This document shows, piece after piece, positions 24,913-33,336 of a stretch of DNA of 64,000 bases. How positions within the stretch are numbered: the stretch's first letter is position 1; each line of letters opens with the position of its first letter. Origin of the DNA: an uncultured Lachnospiraceae bacterium (lineage in GTDB: Bacteria; Bacillota; Clostridia; Lachnospirales; Lachnospiraceae); the NCBI GenBank assembly GCA_902789735.1, contig CADAOZ010000002.1:1-64000 (forward strand), written 5' to 3'. The notes beneath the pieces were generated by a model, which did no database searches, was not told the origin of the DNA, and worked only from the letters and a program-made list of their open reading frames with translations. The translations under genes and the position numbers were made by a program.

Positions 24913-26352
24913 TCATCCCCTGCGGAGACCTTTGGGATAATGGTTCTTCAATATATGGCCGGCCGCCTTGCCCCAGCCCAGGGAACATCCGCCCGCTGTG
25001 ACCAGGGTCCATCCTTTCAGGCCTCCGGCCGGAAGGGATTCTCCCCGCAGCCAGGCGGCCGCCTCGCCTTCTTCTTCCTGAAGCGGCCGGACCGATACTG
25101 CCTCCCGGGGCCGCAGGCTCATGGCCAGCGCATGGGCCGGCTCAAAGCGGTTCTTTTTAAAAGTACCCAGATGGAGTCCCGGCCGCAGGACTTTCAGCCC
25201 CTGCAGACTGACTTCTTCCGGCAGCAGATACAGTTCGCTGCCGAACAGATGCAGAATTCCCTGGGGCGGCTGCCGCAGGCAGGCATCCGAGAACGCCTGC
25301 CAGAGTCCCTGCATGGTCCGGTCCGGCCCGCGCAGTCTCCCGCCGGCTCTCCTGCGCAGCCTGCTGCCGTCTTTTGTGAGGATCGCGATAAAATGTCCCT
25401 CTCCCCGCAGCCGGTGCGGCCAGAGACGCAGGGCCCCGGCGGTCTGGTCTGCCGCGTCCGGACGCAGCGCCCGTCCTGCCGCCTCTTCTGTGATCCATTC
25501 GGGATGACCGCAGTCAAAACCGTAGACCTGCATCCGGTCCCCCAGTTCAGCCGGCAGATCCCTGCAGGTCAGTTCCGGGTGCGCACAGAGCAGCCTGCAG
25601 ATTGTTTCTTCATCCTCCTCCGGCGCAAAAGTACATGTGGAATAGACCATCGTTCCTCCATCCGCCAGCATGGAGACCGCCTGCTCCAGAATATCCTGCT
25701 GCCGCTCTGCGCAGAGGCGGACATTGTCAGGACTCCAGTTGGGAATGGCCTGGGGCTCCTTACGGAACATTCCCTCCCCCGAACAGGGCGCGTCCACAAT
25801 GATCCGGTCAAAATAAGCCGGAAAATGTTCCGCCAGCCTGTGAGGATCTTCATTGATCACAAGGGCATTGGAAATCCCCATTCTTTCTATATTCTGGGCC
25901 AGGATCCTGGCCCTCTGGGGATGGATCTCATTGGCCGCCAGCAGGCCCCTGCCTTCCATGGCGGCGGCCAGCCCCGTAGTCTTGCCGCCGGGCGCCGCGC
26001 ACAGATCCAGCACCCGCTCCCCGGGCCGGGCGCCTGCCAGGGCACTGACTGCCATGGCACTGGGTTCCTGTATATAATACATTCCCGTTTCATGCCAGGG
26101 ATGTCTGCCGGGCCTGTCTTCCTCCCGGTAATAAAAACCGGCCGGTTCCCAGGGAACCGGCTGCAGCTGCCAGACCGCCTGTCCGGCAAATGTCCCGGGA
26201 TCCGTTTTCAGGGTATTGACCCGGAGGGATCTGTATCTGTCTTCTTCCCGCATGCTCTTTTCAAAAGCATCATATTCATCTCCCAGCATCTGCCGCATGC
26301 GGGCCTCAAAAGCTGCCGGCAGCGCTGCGCTCTGTTCCTGTATCATGATCAT
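24913..26352 (-). CDS. RsmF/RsmB-type 16S rRNA (cytosine-C5) methyltransferase
   Basis: SAM-dependent m5C methyltransferase of the RsmB/NOP family, 479 residues, acting on rRNA in the cytosol. Visible motifs are the SAM site DLCAAPGGKTT, motif IV DAPCSGEGMF with one catalytic Cys, and motif VI YSTCTFAPEEDEE with the second. The C-terminal region has the RsmF-like RNA-binding portion (RLWPHRLRGEGHF). The ATG at 26352 is preferred over one at 26373 because it overlaps the stop of the upstream short nrdG frame (ATGA) and has GGAAGG just ahead; an ATG two codons later (26346) is also possible. The exact rRNA target cannot be read from sequence. Confidence 0.9.
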   Translation of the reverse strand: MIMIQEQSAALPAAFEARMRQMLGDEYDAFEKSMREEDRYRSLRVNTLKTDPGTFAGQAVWQLQPVPWEPAGFYYREEDRPGRHPWHETGMYYIQEPSAMAVSALAGARPGERVLDLCAAPGGKTTGLAAAMEGRGLLAANEIHPQRARILAQNIERMGISNALVINEDPHRLAEHFPAYFDRIIVDAPCSGEGMFRKEPQAIPNWSPDNVRLCAERQQDILEQAVSMLADGGTMVYSTCTFAPEEDEETICRLLCAHPELTCRDLPAELGDRMQVYGFDCGHPEWITEEAAGRALRPDAADQTAGALRLWPHRLRGEGHFIAILTKDGSRLRRRAGGRLRGPDRTMQGLWQAFSDACLRQPPQGILHLFGSELYLLPEEVSLQGLKVLRPGLHLGTFKKNRFEPAHALAMSLRPREAVSVRPLQEEEGEAAAWLRGESLPAGGLKGWTLVTAGGCSLGWGKAAGHILKNHYPKGLRRG

Positions 26353-26486
26353 AGTCCTTCCATCGGGTCCCATGTATCCTCATTAAAACAGCCGGAGCAG
26401 CAGTTTCGGCAGCCGGATATGAAAAGCGTGACCCTGACGCCGGGCCCGTCCGCTATATCATAATCTTTGATCATACCGTAATGCAT
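26349..26486 (-). pseudogene. nrdG: Truncated anaerobic ribonucleotide reductase activase (NrdG N-terminus)
   Basis: An open frame of 45 codons with AGAGGA about nine bases upstream of its ATG. It begins MHYGMIKDYDIADGPGVRV and continues to SGCRNCCSGCFNEDTWD, which matches the first 40 or so residues of NrdG, including the radical-SAM CX3CX2C cysteines (26, 30, 33). It then stops (MEGL-stop), and the remaining ~110 residues of the enzyme are absent. The stop overlaps the methyltransferase start by ATGA. Full NrdG has about 150-170 residues, so this cannot be a working activase alone. It could persist as a leader peptide that couples translation to the methyltransferase. No nrdD is in the window. 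Confidence 0.8.
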
Positions 26487-26524
26487 ACTGTTCCATCCTC
26501 TTTCTCCAAAAGTCCTGTCCGTTC

Positions 26525-26533
26525 ATTATAACA
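26525..26533 (-). promoter_or_regulatory. Extended -10 promoter of the nrdG remnant-methyltransferase unit
   Basis: TGTTATAAT on the minus strand, a perfect extended -10. The -35 (TGTAAA at 16-base spacing) is weak. The start would be about 30 bases before the short frame. Confidence 0.65.
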
Positions 26534-26616
26534 CCCTGACCGGCGCTTTACATCCTTCACCGGCCGATAAAACAGGGCCAAAAACAAAGCAGGAACAGAC
26601 CGGAACAGAACCCCGG

Positions 26617-26653
26617 AAAAAAGGACAGGCAGAGATTCTCTCTCTGCCTGTCC
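26617..26653 (-). terminator. Terminator downstream of the VaFE surface protein gene
   Basis: GGACAGGCAGAGA (26623-26635) pairs exactly with TCTCTGCCTGTCC (26641-26653). A run of six T follows on the minus strand. It lies 165 bases beyond the stop codon; the stretch between (26654-26817) holds no gene that I can support. Confidence 0.88.
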
Positions 26654-26817
26654 GCGGGATACACGGCCGGTATGTAAATCCGCAGTCACGGCCGTTCCCT
26701 GTAATCAGCTGCCGCCCGATCCACATCTCTGTCTTTCTTCTGTCGGAGCCTGATCACACACTTTTATTATCAACACTACATTTTTAACGGTTTCCCCGGA
26801 CGGCAGCGATCATTCCT

Positions 26818-29800
26818 CTATCCTTTCTTACGGAAAAGCCCTTTTCTCTTTGCCTGTACAGCCAGAAGCAAGGCCCCCGCCAGTGCTGCCGCTGCTGCCC
26901 AGGAAGCTGCCGCTGCAGGATCCCCGGTACCCGGGCCGGGCGGAATATGGCCTTTGGGCGGCTGCTTCAGCAGGACTGTCTGGTCCGCGTCTTCCAGATC
27001 CGCGTGGGCCGCTACTTCCACATCTCCCTCATAAAGGGTCTCAAAAGCGACTGCGGATTTTCCGCCCAGGCCGTCTGCCCGGAACCGGAAGGAAAGCGTC
27101 ACGCTTCCATCTGCCTGCCGGGCTGTAAAGGAAGTCTCCGCAGAAATCTCCCTGCCGCCCGCCAGGAGGGCTTTTCCCGATGTCTTATCCATCAGGACAC
27201 CTTTGACCTGATAGGTCCTGCCGGGAATCAGATTGCGGTATGTCACTTCATCCTTCACCGTCAGATTCCCTCTGGCGAAAGCATCCTTCTTACCATTTAC
27301 AGAAGCATGGGTCCCGATGGCGGGATAATGCACGCTCTGGGCTTCATCCGACAGATCCGCGTGGCAGGCCACCTGCACTCCGTCCCGGTACAGATACTGG
27401 AACGCGACCGCTGTTTTTCCGCCCAGGGAAGAGGTATCCGCCCGGAATGTCAGCGTGATGACCTCTGTCTCCTTACCGGCCGTAAATGTCTCCTCTGCCG
27501 TGATCTCTCCGCCTGCCGTGTCTTTCAGCGCCTCTCCGGTCTCCCGGTCCATCAACAGGCCCCGGATCGTATAGGTCTCTCCTTTCAGGAGGTTGCTGCA
27601 GGTCACTGCATCCTCCACAGCCGCCTCCGGAGCCGTCATACCGGTATGACTGCCGGTCAGGACATCCGAGGCCTGTGTACAGACCGCCGGATAATAAACG
27701 GTCTGGGCCCGGTCCTGCAGATCCGCGTGAGATGCCACACGGATGTCTTTATACAGCAGGTCTTCAAAAACGACCGCGGACCGGCCGGCCAAAGCTGTGG
27801 AATCCACTGTAAATGTCAGTTCTATTTCGGGATTCTTTTCTTCCGCCGTAAATGAATGTACGGCAGTATATGGTCTTCCCTCCGCGTCCTTCAGTGTCTC
27901 ACCGGTCTCCCGGTCCATCAGCGTGCCGGAAACGGTATATTCCTTTCCGGTGATCAGATTGGAACAGGTCACCCGGTCGGTGATCTCCACTTCCTTTCCC
28001 AGGGCACCGACGGAACTGCCGGTCAGCCGGTCGGACGCGTTTGTCCTTACGCCCGGATAATAAATACTCTGGGCCTGGTCCTGCAGATCCGCGTGGACAG
28101 CGGCCTGGAAGCCTTCCTGATTCAATGTTTCAAAAACGACGACCGTTTCTCCCTGCAGCAGGCTTGTATCCAGAGTGAAGGCCAGGACCTGCTCTTCCCG
28201 GGCTGCCTGTGCCGTAAACCTCAGCTCCGCCGTGATCTCTCTGCCTGACGGATCTTTAAGAGGCTCCCCGTCTGACTGTTTCATCAGAATACCGGAAATG
28301 GTATATTCTTTTCCTTTGGTCAGGCCTTCACAGGTGACCGTATCCCGGATCACGGTCTGTTCTGAAGCGGCGCCGACATGGCTGCCCGTTCCTTCATCGA
28401 CCGCTTCTGTCTTCAGGGACGGATAACTGACCGACTGGCGCGCGTCCTTCAGATCCGCATGGGCGGCTACTTCCACGCCATTATGCATAAGGGCCTCAAA
28501 GGCAACGACCGTGGTCCCGGCCAGGTCCGTTCCCTCCGTTTTGAATTCCAGAATCTTTTCGCAGTCGGAAGCTTCGGCTGTAAAGGTCAGCTCTGCCCGG
28601 ATCTCCCGGCCCCGGCCGTCTTTGACCGGCGTCCCGGTCTTTTTGTCCATCAGCATGCCTGCCAGGGTATATTCTTTCCCTTTTACCAGATTTGTACAGG
28701 CAACGGTATCCCGGATCACCGTTTCTCTGTCGGCGGCGCCTGTATGGGTGCCGGTCCGGCTGTCTGCCGCTTCCGTCCTGACGGCAGGCACAAATATGGT
28801 CTGATCCCGGTCTTTCAGGTCCGCGTGAACGGCATAGAGCCTGTCGCCGGGACCGCGCAGCTCTTCAAAGACCACTGCGCTTTTGCCGGGATAGTCCGCC
28901 GGAACCGCGAAAGTAAACTCCATTGTCACGCTGCCGCTGCCGCCTTCCGGCGCTGTGAAAACAGTCTCGGCCGTTACGGGTTTTCCATCCGCGTCTTTGA
29001 CCGGACTTCCGTCCGCCCTGTCATGGAGACTCCCCTTTACGGTATATTCCGTGCCGGCTTTCAAGTTGGAATAACTGACCAGATCCTTTACCGTGACCGT
29101 TCCGGAAGATCTGCCCGCGGCATCTCCGGTCTCACTGTCGGACGCATGGGTCTGCAGGGAAGGGATCCGGATCTGCTGCTGCGGATCCTGCAGGTCTGTA
29201 TGGGAGGCGATCTCCTCCGTCCCCGCTGTCACATATTCAAAGGCAGTGAGCGTCTTTCCGGCCAGACCTGACAGATCCACTTGGAAGGTCTGGACCACAC
29301 GGTCCTCTGCCGCAGTGATCTTCTTTTCCACCGCCGCTTCCACCGGTTTTCCATCCGCCAGGAACGGTTCACCGGTCTCCGGATCGACCAGGATGCCTTT
29401 CACGGTCACGGTCTGTCCGATGTAAGCACCGAAATCATGCAGGTAAACGGTATCCTTCAGTTCCGTATCCTCTTCAGAACAGTTATACTGGTCCCCGCTG
29501 CTGCCCCGCAGCTCGGTGGAAATGGACACGGGAGGGACCGGTGTGTCCTTAACTTTGACAGTAACAGAACCGCCCTGCTCCAGCTTCACTTCCCGGACTT
29601 CCGCATTCAGGGCAAAATGTTCCGGCGCGCTGATCTCCGCCACGTAATAAGTGCCGGGATACAGCTCCAGGCTTTCCGTATCGCCCTTCTCATCGGTCGT
29701 GAGTACGCCGACCCTGTGTTCCTTTGCCTTATCTTTATAGATCCCGTACCGGGCGCCTGCCAGGCTCCAGCCCCGTTCTTCACTCAGAGAGGGATCTTCT

Positions 29801-30918
29801 GATTCCTTATGGATCTTCACATATCCGTTGGCGGTGATAAAGCCGTAGACCTGCTGCCAGGCATGACCGTCCGGTGTATGCCCGTCTGTCATGAAGCATG
29901 TGACGCCGGAAGGGACAGGCAGGGATTCCAGCCTGCCTAAATATGTGTTCACATCCCGGATCAGCTTCTCACTGGTCCCCAGGGACCAGATATCCCCGGT
30001 ACTGCTGGTCCTGCCGCCGCCTGCCTCATAGAAAACTTTGGCCGCAGCCACATGGGTGATCAGGGCGTCAGCCCCCGGTGCGCTGTTGATTCCGGACGCG
30101 TAATTCCTGCCGGGACCGTAAGAACCGTAATAATATATTTTGATCAGTTTACTGTTGGAAACACGATAGAGCTTCTCCACGCGGTCTCCTACGCTGATGC
30201 CCTGCAGAGGCGGCTCCATACAGAACATGGTCATCTGGTTTCCATTGGAGTCTTTCACAAACAAAAGCGTCGTATGCCAGTCACCATAACCTGCCCCGCT
30301 GTAGCCAAGATACTGTTCTCCGGTCACTGTCACATAGGAGGGGAGGTCCGATTCATTGCCCGAAGCTTTCAGCATACGCCGCCCGGAAGAGGTCAGCGCC
30401 GCGATGGCCGCCTGTCTCTGGCCGTCTGAGAGCTGTCCCAGGGGAGAACCGCTGCCTTCCGCGGCTGCCTCTGCAGCGGCTTCCGCGGCTGTCTCCGCCA
30501 TCGGCGCCGCCGCGGCACCTGTCACCGCAGCCGGACTTTCCTCTGCCGGCTCTGTGTCCGGATCCGCTGTCTGCGCGGGCGCCGCAGTTCCTCCGGCCGC
30601 CGGGGCTTCACCGCCGCCAGGCTCCACGCCCGTCCATGCAGTACCGCCGGCATCCGTCCTGTCCGTGTCACCGGATCTGGTTTCGTCCTCCCCGGCGGGC
30701 ACAGACGCCGCACCGGCCCCCTGTTTGTCTTCTTCCTCCGCGGCGGCCGCAGTCGTCGCGGCGCCGCCGCTTTCTGCTGCCCGGGCCGCCACCGCCGGAT
30801 CCATACAGGCTGACAGAACAGCCAGAATCAAAAGCAGCCTCAGCAGCTGCCGGGTCCAATGCCTGCCGGCACGGCGGAGGGCATGGAAGCGCCCTCCGCC
30901 GGATGTTCCCTTTTTCAT
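26818..30918 (-). CDS. VaFE-repeat cell-surface adhesin with thioester-like domain
   Basis: A 1366-residue secreted protein. A long signal peptide (hydrophobic LLRLLLILAVL, cleavage near AVAARA) is followed by about 120 residues of Ala/Glu/Thr/Gly-rich low complexity. Next comes an N-terminal domain with a Cys in MTMFCMEPP like thioester adhesins, a SpaA/Cna-B-like domain (YGIYKDK to YVAEISAPEHF), and seven VaFE repeats of about 120 residues (SAVVFE and HADLQDRAQT-type motifs). The C-terminus has PPGPGTGD, a hydrophobic helix and a KRKGLFRKKG tail, like a sortase signal with a non-standard motif. AAAGGAGG precedes the ATG at 30918. It probably forms an extended isopeptide-stabilised stalk. 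No sortase gene is nearby. Confidence 0.85.
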   Translation of the reverse strand: MKKGTSGGGRFHALRRAGRHWTRQLLRLLLILAVLSACMDPAVAARAAESGGAATTAAAAEEEDKQGAGAASVPAGEDETRSGDTDRTDAGGTAWTGVEPGGGEAPAAGGTAAPAQTADPDTEPAEESPAAVTGAAAAPMAETAAEAAAEAAAEGSGSPLGQLSDGQRQAAIAALTSSGRRMLKASGNESDLPSYVTVTGEQYLGYSGAGYGDWHTTLLFVKDSNGNQMTMFCMEPPLQGISVGDRVEKLYRVSNSKLIKIYYYGSYGPGRNYASGINSAPGADALITHVAAAKVFYEAGGGRTSSTGDIWSLGTSEKLIRDVNTYLGRLESLPVPSGVTCFMTDGHTPDGHAWQQVYGFITANGYVKIHKESEDPSLSEERGWSLAGARYGIYKDKAKEHRVGVLTTDEKGDTESLELYPGTYYVAEISAPEHFALNAEVREVKLEQGGSVTVKVKDTPVPPVSISTELRGSSGDQYNCSEEDTELKDTVYLHDFGAYIGQTVTVKGILVDPETGEPFLADGKPVEAAVEKKITAAEDRVVQTFQVDLSGLAGKTLTAFEYVTAGTEEIASHTDLQDPQQQIRIPSLQTHASDSETGDAAGRSSGTVTVKDLVSYSNLKAGTEYTVKGSLHDRADGSPVKDADGKPVTAETVFTAPEGGSGSVTMEFTFAVPADYPGKSAVVFEELRGPGDRLYAVHADLKDRDQTIFVPAVRTEAADSRTGTHTGAADRETVIRDTVACTNLVKGKEYTLAGMLMDKKTGTPVKDGRGREIRAELTFTAEASDCEKILEFKTEGTDLAGTTVVAFEALMHNGVEVAAHADLKDARQSVSYPSLKTEAVDEGTGSHVGAASEQTVIRDTVTCEGLTKGKEYTISGILMKQSDGEPLKDPSGREITAELRFTAQAAREEQVLAFTLDTSLLQGETVVVFETLNQEGFQAAVHADLQDQAQSIYYPGVRTNASDRLTGSSVGALGKEVEITDRVTCSNLITGKEYTVSGTLMDRETGETLKDAEGRPYTAVHSFTAEEKNPEIELTFTVDSTALAGRSAVVFEDLLYKDIRVASHADLQDRAQTVYYPAVCTQASDVLTGSHTGMTAPEAAVEDAVTCSNLLKGETYTIRGLLMDRETGEALKDTAGGEITAEETFTAGKETEVITLTFRADTSSLGGKTAVAFQYLYRDGVQVACHADLSDEAQSVHYPAIGTHASVNGKKDAFARGNLTVKDEVTYRNLIPGRTYQVKGVLMDKTSGKALLAGGREISAETSFTARQADGSVTLSFRFRADGLGGKSAVAFETLYEGDVEVAAHADLEDADQTVLLKQPPKGHIPPGPGTGDPAAAASWAAAAALAGALLLAVQAKRKGLFRKKG
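26964..29529 (-). repeat. Seven tandem VaFE repeat units in the adhesin gene
   Basis: Seven units of roughly 365 bases each encode about 120 residues, with recurring segments such as VTCSNL, KGKEYT, LMDRETGE and AAHADL. They are similar at the protein level but not near-identical in DNA, so they look like old duplications. Boundaries are approximate. Confidence 0.75.
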
Positions 30919-31161
30919 AAAAGATCCTCCTTTAGATATGCTTATAAGATGTGCTTGCCTTGCCGGTACAGACAACCGGCAGAAAACAGGAACGAAGGAA
31001 TCTCCTTCGTTTCTATCATGCTACTCCCACCCGGAACGAAAATCTACGAATCCTCCCGTCTTTCGGAGATTTCGTGCGGCGGCAGCAGAAATCCGCCGGA
31101 TCCCGCCATCCAGGCTGAAAATGAGCTGCCGGCACCGGTCCTTTCTGTCTGTATTTCGCGA

Positions 31162-31211
31162 AAAACAATAAAAAGACCAGCGAAAAAGACCTGCTGTCTT
31201 TTTCACTGGTC
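31162..31211 (-). terminator. Terminator or attenuator in front of the adhesin gene
   Basis: GACCAGCGAAAAAGAC (31175-31190) pairs with GTCTTTTTCACTGGTC (31196-31211) with one mismatch. On the minus strand a T-rich tail follows. It may end thymidine kinase transcripts that run through the XRE gene, or act as an attenuator in the adhesin leader if the minus-strand TATAAT at 31242-31247 is the adhesin promoter. Confidence 0.75.
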
Positions 31212-31270
31212 CCATGTTTAGTTCTGCCTCAGGATTGTCCGATTATAGGTCATACCCATTTTGCGGGCTA

Positions 31271-31276
31271 TATAAT
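31271..31276 (+). promoter_or_regulatory. -10 box of the XRE gene
   Basis: TATAAT on the plus strand about 30 bases before the XRE start. No good -35 box is seen at the usual spacing. Confidence 0.45.
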
Positions 31277-31306
31277 AACATGGTATCAAAAAAGGAGGAT
31301 CACGCC

Positions 31307-31522
31307 ATGATCGTATATGACAAGCTGTGGGAGACCATGAAGGCGAAAAAGATCTCCCAGTATACACTGATCAAAGACTACAGGATCAGCAACGGCCAGC
31401 TGCACAGACTCAGGAAAAACCAGCATGTCAGTACCTATACGCTGAACCGTCTGTGCTCAATTCTGGACTGCCGCTTATCTGATATAGCTGAGTATATCCG
31501 GGACGAAGAGCCCAGGCCGTGA
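31307..31522 (+). CDS. Small XRE-family (Cro/CI-type) DNA-binding protein
   Basis: A 71-residue single-domain regulator. The protein starts MIVYDKLWETMKAKKISQYTL and contains a helix-turn-helix at about 20-45 (ISNGQLHRLRKNQHVSTYTLNRLCSIL), as in YozG-like proteins. AAGGAGG lies nine bases upstream of the ATG at 31307; the frame is open further upstream but without a second ribosome-binding site. It diverges from the adhesin gene and converges on thymidine kinase with only four bases between stops. It might regulate the adjacent adhesin, but no repeat-type operator is obvious. Confidence 0.85.
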   Translation: MIVYDKLWETMKAKKISQYTLIKDYRISNGQLHRLRKNQHVSTYTLNRLCSILDCRLSDIAEYIRDEEPRP

Positions 31523-31526
31523 AAGT

Positions 31527-32141
31527 CTATTCCTCTCTTAATTTTCCTTCTTTATAGTGCTTCCGGCACAAAGAGACATAGCTTTCATTCGCGCCCAGGA
31601 AAATCTGTTCACCGGTACGCAGGATTTTCCCGTCACTGAATCTGGCATTGAAATGGGCCCGCCGGCCGCACCAGCAGACTGTCGGAATTTCTTCAATCCG
31701 GTCCGCGATCTCCAGAAGCCGGCGGGACCCCTCGAACAGCATCCCCCGGAAATCTGTCCGCAGCCCGTAACAGATGACCGGAATATCAAAATAATCCACC
31801 AGCTCCGACAGCAGGTCAGCCTGATCTGCTGTCAGGAACTGAGCCTCATCCACGATCACAGCCGCGTAACGGTTCCAGTCACCCTTCTCTGCCGTCAGCA
31901 CGCCATCCTGCAGACAGGGCATCCATTCCCTGTTCACTTTCTCCAGGAACGTTTCTACAAATTCCCCTTCCGCCTGCAGGCCGATCCTGGAATAGACGGT
32001 TTTTGCGCCATCCCGGTTGTCCAGCCTGGGCTTGAGGATCACCGCGTACTGTCCCTTCTCTTCATAATTGTAGCGTACCATCAGGGCATTCGCCGTCTTG
32101 GAACTGCCCATTGCGCCATATCTGAAATACAATTTGGCCAT
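31527..32141 (-). CDS. tdk: Thymidine kinase
   Basis: Phosphorylates thymidine in the salvage pathway. The 204-residue protein is a type II TK. The P-loop reads YGAMGSSKTANALM, where the usual second glycine (GK) is Ser; the segment VDEAQFL is the Walker B-like site, and CWCGRRAHF plus SLCRKH form the zinc-binding lid ligands. The ATG at 32141 has GAGGTGGG about four bases upstream. The P-loop variant is worth noting, but length and other motifs are normal. It is divergent from the DUF89 gene. Confidence 0.92.
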   Translation of the reverse strand: MAKLYFRYGAMGSSKTANALMVRYNYEEKGQYAVILKPRLDNRDGAKTVYSRIGLQAEGEFVETFLEKVNREWMPCLQDGVLTAEKGDWNRYAAVIVDEAQFLTADQADLLSELVDYFDIPVICYGLRTDFRGMLFEGSRRLLEIADRIEEIPTVCWCGRRAHFNARFSDGKILRTGEQIFLGANESYVSLCRKHYKEGKLREE

Positions 32142-32269
32142 TTTCCCACCTCTTTCCGTCATGACTGCGTTTCATTCTTTCCCATGATACCACAATCAGC
32201 GGATTAAGGAATCCGCAAAAGAATCCGGTCTGTCAGAAAAGAATGACATTTTCCCTCCGCGGGCGGAAA

Positions 32270-32278
32270 TGTTATAAT
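32270..32278 (+). promoter_or_regulatory. Extended -10 promoter of the DUF89 gene
   Basis: TGTTATAAT on the plus strand, 90 bases before the start codon. No consensus -35 at 17 bases. Confidence 0.55.
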
Positions 32279-32367
32279 AATATATCCTGACGCCGCCTTA
32301 TAAAAACAGGCGCAGGCTTCGGGATGTTCAATGCTGCCTTCTTACAGTTTCGGAAAAGAGGATCGGA

Positions 32368-33270
32368 ATGCTTGCAAATGAATACTGCCGTGCCTGCTGC
32401 CTGCGAAGCGCCATGGACAAAGCGGACCAGCTGCCCCTGGAACCGCAGGTCATAGAACAGGTCAAAAAAGAAATACGGGAAGCCGCCGCCGGCTGCGAAG
32501 GCCGGGAATCCGCCCCCTCCATATCAGCAGTCCTGCTGAATATAATCCGGAAATACCAGGATATTGACGCCCCGATGCTGGAGGCAAAAAAACGGTTCAA
32601 CCGCCTGATGCTGTCTGTGGAGGAACAGGTCATGGGAATCGTACGGGCTTCCGGCGATCCCATCCGCAGAGCCGTCCAGTTCGCCATGACAGGCAATTAT
32701 ATCGATTTCGGCGTCATCGCGGATGTCTCCGAGAAAAAGCTGATGGAACTGATGGAGGAGAGCGCCGGAATCGGGATCCCGGACAGGGTCCTGCAGTCAT
32801 TTAAAGAAGAACTGGCGTCCGCCCGGAGCCTTCTCTATATCACAGACAACTGCGGTGAGATCGTAATGGACAAGATCCTGATCCGTCTGCTGCTGGAAAT
32901 GTATCCCGGTCTGCAGATCACTGTTCTGGTCAGAGGCTTCAATATCCAGAATGACGCCACTATAGAGGACGCGGAGGACATCGGCCTGACATCCCTTGTC
33001 CCCATAACCGGTAATGGCGTCAAAGTCCCCGGTACCCCCCTGGACGGCTGTCTCCGGGTTCCTCCGGAAACAGAAACCCTGATCCGGGCTGCGGATATAA
33101 GGATCGCCAAAGGGCAGGGCAATTTCGAGACCCTGTGCGGCACCGGTATGAATACCTTCTATATGTTCCTCTGCAAATGCGATACCTTCATGGACCGTTT
33201 CGGCATGGCCCGGTTCTCGGGCGTGCTGATCAATGAAAAAGATCTGAATTATCTGACATCCGGATCCTGA
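32368..33270 (+). CDS. DUF89/ARMT1-like protein
   Basis: A 300-residue protein of the DUF89 family, which in other organisms comprises metal-dependent damage-control phosphatases. An N-terminal cysteine group (Cys7, Cys10, Cys11 in CRACC) starts the helical part. The C-terminal metal-binding core shows TDNCGEIVMDKIL, VRGFNIQNDATIED and KGQGNFETLCG, the conserved Asp/Asn set of the family. AGAGGATCGGA lies just upstream of the ATG. It is likely a cytosolic phosphatase acting on sugar phosphates or damaged metabolites, but the substrate cannot be read from sequence. It stands alone between terminators. Confidence 0.85.
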   Translation: MLANEYCRACCLRSAMDKADQLPLEPQVIEQVKKEIREAAAGCEGRESAPSISAVLLNIIRKYQDIDAPMLEAKKRFNRLMLSVEEQVMGIVRASGDPIRRAVQFAMTGNYIDFGVIADVSEKKLMELMEESAGIGIPDRVLQSFKEELASARSLLYITDNCGEIVMDKILIRLLLEMYPGLQITVLVRGFNIQNDATIEDAEDIGLTSLVPITGNGVKVPGTPLDGCLRVPPETETLIRAADIRIAKGQGNFETLCGTGMNTFYMFLCKCDTFMDRFGMARFSGVLINEKDLNYLTSGS

Positions 33271-33275
33271 AACAG

Positions 33276-33316
33276 AAAAAATCGTGTCCCGCCTGATTTA
33301 GCGGGACACGGTTTTC
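33276..33316. terminator. Bidirectional terminator between DUF89 and alaX
   Basis: CGTGTCCCGC (33283-33292) pairs with GCGGGACACG (33301-33310). T runs lie on both sides (TTTTC on plus; TTTTTT on minus). Confidence 0.88.
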
Positions 33317-33336
33317 TTCTGTTTTTTTATTGTCCG

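Larger units (their letters stand above)
30919..31306. other. Intergenic region between the adhesin and the XRE gene
   Basis: Nearly 390 bases. It contains a strong hairpin with T run on the minus strand (31162-31211), a TATAAT on the minus strand at 31242-31247 and a TATAAT on the plus strand at 31271-31276 for the XRE gene. No small gene with a ribosome-binding site is seen between 30919 and 31160. Confidence 0.55.

Noticed and set aside
26526-26726. Small open frames on the minus strand around the adhesin terminator
   Set aside because: They run through a perfect terminator hairpin and lack ribosome-binding sites and homology.
26964-29529. CRISPR-like or DNA-level tandem array
   Set aside because: Units are about 365 bases and conserved as protein domains, not as short identical DNA repeats.
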